Below are positions 4,476 to 9,331 of a stretch of 9,331 nucleotides of DNA, in pieces; positions within the stretch are counted from its first letter, which is position 1; each line of letters starts with the position of its first letter. A program made the position numbers and the translations under genes. The DNA comes from an uncultured Eubacteriales bacterium. Lineage in GTDB: Bacteria; Bacillota; Clostridia; Oscillospirales; Oscillospiraceae. The notes beneath the pieces are model-generated. The model made no database searches, was not told the DNA's origin, and saw only the letters and a program-made list of their open reading frames with translations. Location of the stretch: contig CAUABY010000069.1 in NCBI GenBank assembly GCA_958427375.1, positions 1 through 9,331 of the forward strand. Reading direction: 5' to 3'.

Positions 4476-6056
4476 TTACTCGATGTCGAGGCGGATTTTC
4501 TCGCCGTCAAGCTCATAGCTCACGGTAAGGCCGCGCTCGGCGTGGACGCGGATGTTCATGGCATCGCGGGTTTTCAAAAGCCGGGAATAGGCCTCGCGCG
4601 CGGCCGCGGTATACTGCCCCATGTTGTCAGAGCACAGCAGCAGGCCGCCGAAAAGGCTGTTGACGGTGGCAAGCTTATGCTTTTGCCCGGCGCTGAGCTT
4701 TATGTTGTCCTCGCGCAGGAAGAACACATCAGGGTCGTTCAAGAACGCGCGGCCGTTAAGCTGGCGGCGAAAGACGCTGTTGAAAATGGCGCGGCGGGTG
4801 GACACGCTCTCGCGGTTGGCCGCGCGCACGAAGATGTTGTTGTTCCAGTCAAGCCCCACATCACAGCTTATGCGGCAGTAGTCGAACACGCCGAAGGCCG
4901 GCATCAGCGGCACACCGCAGCCTAAAATGAGCTTGTCGCCGCAGACGCGCCGCAGAAGCTCCACCGCGCGCGTCATGCGCCCGGCGCGGCTCTCGCGCTC
5001 ATCGCCGAAGGGCGCGGCGGCATAGAGAAAGTCGAGCTTGACAAGGTCAAAGCCCCAGTCGTCAAACACGCGCCGGAAGCTCTCCTCAAGATAGGCGGCA
5101 AATTCCGGATTATCAATGTCCAGCGCGTAAAAGCCGCCCCAGTTGCAGCCGCAGTACCAGGGCCTGCCCTCGTGCAGCAGGAGCCAGTCCGGGTGCTCGC
5201 GCATGATGGCGGAGTTTTTCTGGCAGACAAAGGGCGCAAGCCACAGCCCGGCCAAGAGCCCCTGGGCGTGGATATCGTCCGCCAGCGGCTTGAGCCCGGC
5301 GGGGAATTTTTTCGCGTCGGTTGTGAGCCAGTCGCCCACGGCGGGCTCCCAGCCATCGTCAATCTGGAAGAGGTCGCCGGGGCGCAGAAGTGCCGACGCG
5401 CCGTCAAGGTCCGCGCGGATGCTCGCCTCGGAGATGTCCTGATAGCGGTTATACCAGCTTGAGTAACCGGCGAGCTTCCTGAGCGTGCGTGGCTTTATGT
5501 CCATCGCGGCAAACCACGCGTCAAAAACCTCGTCCTCCCCGCCCTCGGCGAAGAAGAGCTCAAAGACCTTGTACTCCCCGCCGCAGTGAACGCCCGCGCA
5601 GTCGCGGCTTATTTTGAGCGTACACGGCTCAGCCTCATAGCGAAACATTGTGTAGCCCGCGCGCTCGCCGAGTGAGGCGATGAGCCGGAAAAACTCACCC
5701 CGGCGGAAATAGCACCAGCTCTCGCCGTGGAGTATGCCGGGCTTTTGCGGGTAATCGACAAAGAAGTTGTCGCCGTATCTGTCCATACCAAAGTGCCGCA
5801 CGAGCGCGCGCGGATACGGACCCACGCCGCGTATCCTGTCGCGCCTCGTGTACTCCGGGCAGGCCGTCCAGGTCTGGTAGCCGTTGATGAAAATTTTCTC
5901 GTCCTCCGCCGTGTGCAGCTGCAAAACCGCCTCGGCGGAGACTATTACATCCTCCGGCAGCAGCGGCGTGAGCCGCCACGAGCCTGATGCCACCTCCGCC
6001 GTGCCCGACATGGGCGCGGAGCTTTCAAAGCATATTTTCCAGTTTATTTTATACAT
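4476..6056 (-). CDS. Alpha-galactosidase, short GH36 (melibiase) type
   Basis: A 526-residue enzyme predicted to release terminal alpha-1,6-galactose from oligosaccharides such as raffinose or melibiose. The (beta/alpha)8 barrel of clan GH-D carries QIDDGW (231-236), KLDF with the probable nucleophile Asp342, and RISCDVG with the probable acid/base Asp399, followed by NDPDVFF (440-446), a conserved late barrel block. An N-terminal beta-rich region (about 1-190) precedes it. The length is well below the ~700-730 residues of classical GH36 enzymes; it belongs to a shorter clostridial branch. There is no signal peptide, so it should act in the cytoplasm on imported sugar. CCTCC at 6064-6068 (GGAGG on the minus strand) lies seven bases before the ATG, and the gene starts 22 bp after the GH2 stop codon. 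Raffinose-synthase-like transfer activity cannot be excluded. Confidence 0.88.
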   Translation of the reverse strand: MYKINWKICFESSAPMSGTAEVASGSWRLTPLLPEDVIVSAEAVLQLHTAEDEKIFINGYQTWTACPEYTRRDRIRGVGPYPRALVRHFGMDRYGDNFFVDYPQKPGILHGESWCYFRRGEFFRLIASLGERAGYTMFRYEAEPCTLKISRDCAGVHCGGEYKVFELFFAEGGEDEVFDAWFAAMDIKPRTLRKLAGYSSWYNRYQDISEASIRADLDGASALLRPGDLFQIDDGWEPAVGDWLTTDAKKFPAGLKPLADDIHAQGLLAGLWLAPFVCQKNSAIMREHPDWLLLHEGRPWYCGCNWGGFYALDIDNPEFAAYLEESFRRVFDDWGFDLVKLDFLYAAAPFGDERESRAGRMTRAVELLRRVCGDKLILGCGVPLMPAFGVFDYCRISCDVGLDWNNNIFVRAANRESVSTRRAIFNSVFRRQLNGRAFLNDPDVFFLREDNIKLSAGQKHKLATVNSLFGGLLLCSDNMGQYTAAAREAYSRLLKTRDAMNIRVHAERGLTVSYELDGEKIRLDIE

Positions 6057-6063
6057 TTTCCGT

Positions 6064-6068
6064 CCTCC
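6064..6068 (-). promoter_or_regulatory. Ribosome binding site of the GH36 gene
   Basis: GGAGG on the minus strand, seven bases before the ATG at 6054-6056, inside the 22-bp gap to the preceding GH2 gene. Confidence 0.75.
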
Positions 6069-6078
6069 CTTGGCCTTG

Positions 6079-8433
6079 TTATATTAAAGCGGACTCGGCG
6101 TGCCTCTCGCCTGCGCGGACTGTGAATTTCAGCTCCACGCTCTCAAGCCCCGGCGCGCTGATTGTGAGCACACCCTCACCGGAGCGCCCCGCACTGCGCA
6201 AATATGTGCCGCACATGCCGCCCTCCGCCGCGGCGGCTGCGGGGCCGATAAGCTCAATATCCCCCGACACCGAGAACGAGAGCGGGAGCTGGGCGTAGGA
6301 CGCGACATTGCCGTACTCATCAAGTATGCGTATGCGCACGGCGGCCATGTCATAGCTTGCTCCCTCACAGAGCTCTGCGCTGCTCCGGCGCGCCTCTATG
6401 CGCAGGGCGCTGCCCGGCGCGCGGGTCTGGCTGGCGATAAGCTCACCCTTGCGCAGTGCGTCAAAGCGCCAGCGCGTGGCCTCACCGCCCCAGTTGCCGA
6501 CGTACTTGCCGTAAAGCCGCACACCGTCCGCCATGGTGAGCTTGTAAAACATCATGCAGCGCAGCATCTTCAGCTTGTCGCCCAGCGGCATGTTGGCAAG
6601 GCCGTGCCGCCCGGCGGAGACAAGGCAGTCATGCAGCAGCCGCTCCTTGGTGCCGGTGCAGCCCTCCTGCGTTTTCAAAAGCTCGCCTATGGTGTCGTCC
6701 GCGAGTATGGGCGGGTGGGCAAGCCCCGGCCCCGCCTGCGGGCGAAAGCTGGTGACGTACACATCGTTTTTATAGAGCCTTACCTCGTCGGCATTGGTGA
6801 AAGCATAGACCCTGCCGAGGTCGCCTGCGGCATAGTCGCCGATATCCATGGGTGAGCCGACCTCCAGCACCGGCGCAGCCTCGCTCTGGCTCGCGTACAA
6901 CGCGGCGGCGAGCTTGGGGTTGCGGAAAGCGTCCATCACGCCGTGATAGCACACCCTGTCGCCGGAGCCGAAGTCCTTGTGCGTGGGGTAGTCGAACATG
7001 CACCAGCCGAAGCAGCCCGCGTGTCCGCCGCCGGCCATCGCGTCACCGAGCACGCGTGCGTGGCGCAGTGCCTGCTCCTGCCGCTTCTGCCATGGATCAA
7101 AGCTCTTGGTGGGGAACATGTGGCCGTTGTGCTCGGAAACGATGAGCGCCTTGCCCATGTCGGGCGTGACCTTGTTCTTGGGCTTCACGCCGGGGTTGCC
7201 GCCCGTGTGGGAGAAGTCGTTATACGCGTACACGTCCTCCAGAAGGCTGCTCTTTTCCAGATAGCGCACGCCGGAGGTGGCGCGGCTGGGGTCGAGCGCG
7301 CGGGCGAGGGCGTTTGTGAGCGTGTAGAACTCATCGTCATCCACGCTCTCATTTATGCGCACGCCCCACAGCACAATGCTGGGGTGGCTGCGGTACTGCG
7401 TGACAAGCTCCCGCAGATTTTCAAGGCTCTGCTCTTTCCACGCCGCGCCGCCTATGTGCTGCCAGCCGGGCAGCTCCGTGAACACCAGCAGGCCCAGGCG
7501 GTCGCACTCATCAATAAAATACTGGCTCTGCGGGTAGTGCGAGGTGCGAACGGCGTTGCAGCCGAGCTCCTGACGCAGTATGCGCGCGTCCTCGCGCTGC
7601 AAGGACTCCGGCGCGGCATAGCCGATATAGGGGTAGCTCTGGTGGCGGTTGAGCCCGCGCATGAATACGCGCTCGCCGTTGAGATAAAAGCCGTCGGCGC
7701 GAAATTCAGCCGTGCGAAAGCCAAAGCTCTGCCGGGCGCAGTCCCCGTTTTCAAGCTCGGCGCGGAGCGTGTAAAGCTTGGGGCTCTCCGTGCTCCACGG
7801 CTTTGCGCCGGGGACGCTCAGCTCAAACTCACCGCCCTGCTGAAAGCCGCTTTCGTACAGCAGCTGCTCCCCGTCCAGTACGCTGAGCTTCACCCTCTGC
7901 GGCGCGCCGTTTTGCGTTACCTCGACATGCGCGCAGTCGAGCGCGGGGGTGTACACGAAGAGATCCTCTATATATGTCCTCTCGCGCACGTCGAGCCAGA
8001 CCTCGCGGTAAAGCCCGCCGTAGCAGAGATAGTCCACCACAAAGCCAAAGGGCGGCAGCTCCGGGTTCTCCCGGCAGTCAAGGCGCACGGAGACAAGGCA
8101 GTCCTCTCCGGGGCGGACGTAATCGCTGATTTCCACGCGGAAAGCCGTGTAGCCGCAGTGGTGTGCGGCAAGCTCGCGCCCGTCTATGTACACCTTGGCG
8201 TCGTGCGCCGCGCCGTCAAACTGCAAGAAGAGCCGCTTTCCCGCGTACTCGGCGGGGATGCGCAGTCTGCGCCGGTAGCCGCAGACAAGAGCGTACTGCT
8301 CCGGCGCGGCATAGTGCAGCGGCGTTTCACGCGCGGTATGCGGCAGGCGCACGGCCGCGCCCTCACCCTCGCCGCGCGAAAAGGCGGCGCTCCATGTGTC
8401 GGTAAATTCCCAGTGCTCGCAAAGGCTTATCAT
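6079..8433 (-). CDS. GH2 family beta-galactosidase-type glycoside hydrolase
   Basis: A 784-residue cytoplasmic enzyme without a signal peptide, expected to cleave terminal beta-galactosides (beta-glucuronides are the main alternative). Order of parts: jelly-roll sugar-binding domain (about 5-150, with GGLYREVWL at 139-147), Ig-like domain (about 155-240), TIM barrel (about 245-515), and C-terminal beta domains. The catalytic pair is visible: acid/base Glu362 in VLWGVRINES, and nucleophile Glu434 in IVSEHNGH. The YPTK-type element following the nucleophile (HMFPTKSFD, 438-446) marks a distinct clostridial branch. A mostly helical insert of about 70 residues (roughly 577-648) separates the barrel region from the last Ig-like part. 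AGGAGG (8443-8448) lies nine bases before the ATG. It is the first gene of a probable operon with the GH36 and nitroreductase genes. Confidence 0.9.
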   Translation of the reverse strand: MISLCEHWEFTDTWSAAFSRGEGEGAAVRLPHTARETPLHYAAPEQYALVCGYRRRLRIPAEYAGKRLFLQFDGAAHDAKVYIDGRELAAHHCGYTAFRVEISDYVRPGEDCLVSVRLDCRENPELPPFGFVVDYLCYGGLYREVWLDVRERTYIEDLFVYTPALDCAHVEVTQNGAPQRVKLSVLDGEQLLYESGFQQGGEFELSVPGAKPWSTESPKLYTLRAELENGDCARQSFGFRTAEFRADGFYLNGERVFMRGLNRHQSYPYIGYAAPESLQREDARILRQELGCNAVRTSHYPQSQYFIDECDRLGLLVFTELPGWQHIGGAAWKEQSLENLRELVTQYRSHPSIVLWGVRINESVDDDEFYTLTNALARALDPSRATSGVRYLEKSSLLEDVYAYNDFSHTGGNPGVKPKNKVTPDMGKALIVSEHNGHMFPTKSFDPWQKRQEQALRHARVLGDAMAGGGHAGCFGWCMFDYPTHKDFGSGDRVCYHGVMDAFRNPKLAAALYASQSEAAPVLEVGSPMDIGDYAAGDLGRVYAFTNADEVRLYKNDVYVTSFRPQAGPGLAHPPILADDTIGELLKTQEGCTGTKERLLHDCLVSAGRHGLANMPLGDKLKMLRCMMFYKLTMADGVRLYGKYVGNWGGEATRWRFDALRKGELIASQTRAPGSALRIEARRSSAELCEGASYDMAAVRIRILDEYGNVASYAQLPLSFSVSGDIELIGPAAAAAEGGMCGTYLRSAGRSGEGVLTISAPGLESVELKFTVRAGERHAESALI

Positions 8434-8442
8434 CGCGCGAAA

Positions 8443-8448
8443 CCTCCT
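8443..8448 (-). promoter_or_regulatory. Consensus ribosome binding site of the GH2 gene
   Basis: AGGAGG on the minus strand, nine bases before the ATG at 8431-8433; the strongest Shine-Dalgarno match in the window. Confidence 0.8.
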
Positions 8449-8460
8449 CGGATATAGGGT

Positions 8461-8500
8461 AAAATAAATACAGGCAAGAGCTGACTGCTCTCACCTGTAT
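8461..8500 (-). terminator. Intrinsic terminator after metK
   Basis: Arms 8468-8481 and 8487-8500 form a 14-pair stem around a five-base loop. Two central pairs are G-U on the minus-strand RNA but C-A mismatches on the plus strand, so the structure belongs to minus-strand transcripts. TTTATTTT (8468-8461) follows on the minus strand. It lies 33 bases past the metK stop codon and about 28 bases before the GH2 start, so it must also be considered as an element in front of the galactosidase operon. Confidence 0.85.
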
Positions 8501-8527
8501 AATACAATAATCAGATTTTTTCCGCAA
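8499..8527 (-). promoter_or_regulatory. Candidate promoter overlapping the metK terminator
   Basis: Minus-strand TTGCGG (8522-8527, three of six) and TATTAT (8499-8504, five of six) are separated by 17 bp. The -10 element abuts the first base of the terminator stem, so a transcript begun here would carry the hairpin at its 5' end. No better promoter is visible between metK and the GH2 gene. Confidence 0.3.
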
Positions 8528-8533
8528 TATTTT

Positions 8534-9331
8534 TTACTTGAGCGCGGCAATGAGCGCGTCGGTTTTGTCGGTATCCTCCCAGCGCACGCCGAGCTCCACG
8601 CGCCCCATGTGGCCGTAGGCGGCGAGCTTGCGGTAGATGGGCTTTTTGAGGTCGAGCTCGCGGATGATGGCGGTGGGGCGCAGGTCGAACACCTTCTGCA
8701 CGGCCTCGGCGAGGGCAAAATCGTCATATTTGCCGGTGCCGAAGGTCTCAACAAGCACACTCACGGGCTTTGCAACGCCGATCGCGTAGGCAAGCTGCAC
8801 CTGGCAGCGCCGCGCAAGCCCGGCCGCAACCACGTTCTTTGCGATGTAGCGCGCGGCGTAGGCGGCGGAGCGGTCCACCTTGGTGGGGTCCTTGCCGGAG
8901 AAAGCGCCGCCGCCGTGGGGCGCGCTGCCGCCATAGGTGTCGACTATAATCTTGCGCCCGGTGAGGCCGGAGTCACCCTGCGGGCCGCCGATGACAAAGC
9001 GCCCGGTGGGGTTGACAAAGTACTTGGTGTCCGCGTCAAGAAGCTCCGCGGGGACGATGGGCTTGATGACATGCTCTATCATGTCGCGGCGGATATCATC
9101 GAGCTGTGCCTCAGGCGCGTGCTGGGTGGAGATGACGATGGTATCAACGCGCACGGGGCGGCGGTTCTCGTCATACTCAACCGTGACCTGCGTCTTTCCG
9201 TCGGGGCGGAGATAGGGGACAAGGCCGCTCTTGCGAACCTCAGATAGACGTTTGGCCAGTTTGTGCGCAAGCGAGATGGGCAGGGGCATGAGCTCAGGCG
9301 TCTCGTCGCAGGCATAGCCAAACATCATGCC
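8534..9331 (-). CDS. metK: S-adenosylmethionine synthetase, C-terminal part (truncated by window edge)
   Basis: The 265 codons present correspond to the region from about residue 118 of the ~384-residue enzyme to its end; the N-terminal third lies beyond 9331. MetK makes S-adenosylmethionine from methionine and ATP in the cytoplasm, as a homotetramer. Conserved blocks are unmistakable: MMFGYACDET at the start, LRPDGKTQVT, ISTQHAPE, NPTGRFVIGG, GDSGLTGRKIIVDTYGG, the glycine-rich phosphate loop HGGGAFSGKDPTKVDRSAAY, and AAYGHMGR near the end. The ATG at 9326-9328 is an internal methionine and not the start. The reading frame is intact to a TAA at 8534-8536, followed by a strong terminator. Its upstream control, including any SAM-responsive riboswitch, is outside the window. 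Confidence 0.98.
   Translation of the reverse strand, partial: GMMFGYACDETPELMPLPISLAHKLAKRLSEVRKSGLVPYLRPDGKTQVTVEYDENRRPVRVDTIVISTQHAPEAQLDDIRRDMIEHVIKPIVPAELLDADTKYFVNPTGRFVIGGPQGDSGLTGRKIIVDTYGGSAPHGGGAFSGKDPTKVDRSAAYAARYIAKNVVAAGLARRCQVQLAYAIGVAKPVSVLVETFGTGKYDDFALAEAVQKVFDLRPTAIIRELDLKKPIYRKLAAYGHMGRVELGVRWEDTDKTDALIAALK

Noticed and set aside
6943..8457. A 504-codon open frame on the plus strand opposite the GH2 gene
   Set aside because: Its translation is Ala/Val/Arg/His-rich with no recognisable domain, and it mirrors the codon structure of the well-supported minus-strand gene, as expected for GC-rich DNA.
8434..8533. A catabolite-response (cre) operator or SAM riboswitch in the metK-GH2 gap
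   Set aside because: No sequence close to the cre consensus is present. The 100-bp gap is taken up by the terminator and ribosome binding site, and a SAM riboswitch would be expected upstream of metK, outside the window.

Overview
This 9.3-kb window is GC-rich bacterial DNA. The sporulation regulator SpoVT, the A-rich AGGAGG-type ribosome binding sites, the gene content and the high G+C point to an endospore-forming (or spore-former-derived) member of the Clostridia, most likely a high-GC gut lineage of the Oscillospirales type. The genus cannot be named from the sequence alone. Every gene I can support is on the minus strand, so transcription runs from high to low coordinates. There is no tRNA, rRNA, CRISPR array, transposase or phage gene.

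Layout in the direction of transcription. (1) 9331-8534: the C-terminal two thirds of metK (S-adenosylmethionine synthetase), cut by the window edge, followed by a strong hairpin terminator. (2) 8433-3729: three closely spaced genes (gaps of 22 and 18 bp) that look like one operon: a cytoplasmic GH2 beta-galactosidase-type enzyme, a short GH36 alpha-galactosidase, and an NfsA/FRP-type flavin nitroreductase, closed by a terminator at 3638-3672. Together the two hydrolases would remove beta- and alpha-linked galactose from imported oligosaccharides. No transporter or dedicated regulator lies in the window. (3) 3493-2951: spoVT with a good ribosome binding site and a terminator-like structure after it. 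(4) 2950-2556: a non-coding spacer with a strongly G-rich plus strand and a near-consensus sigma-A promoter for the next gene. (5) 2555-1068: a PAP2-family membrane phosphatase with all three catalytic motifs and an unusual ~275-residue low-complexity C-terminal tail, followed by a near-perfect terminator. (6) 1018-852: a stack of four stem-loops and a modest promoter in front of (7) a chloramphenicol acetyltransferase-family gene (851-228). (8) 227-1: a gene-free stretch packed with inverted repeats, including a 75-base cloverleaf-like element.

The genes are mostly of recognisable families. The less ordinary material is the intergenic DNA (folded repeats on both sides of the cat-type gene, the G-rich spacer, the promoter/hairpin overlap before the galactosidase operon) and the long disordered tail on the PAP2 protein. 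I see no clear evidence for a wholly new multi-gene system here.
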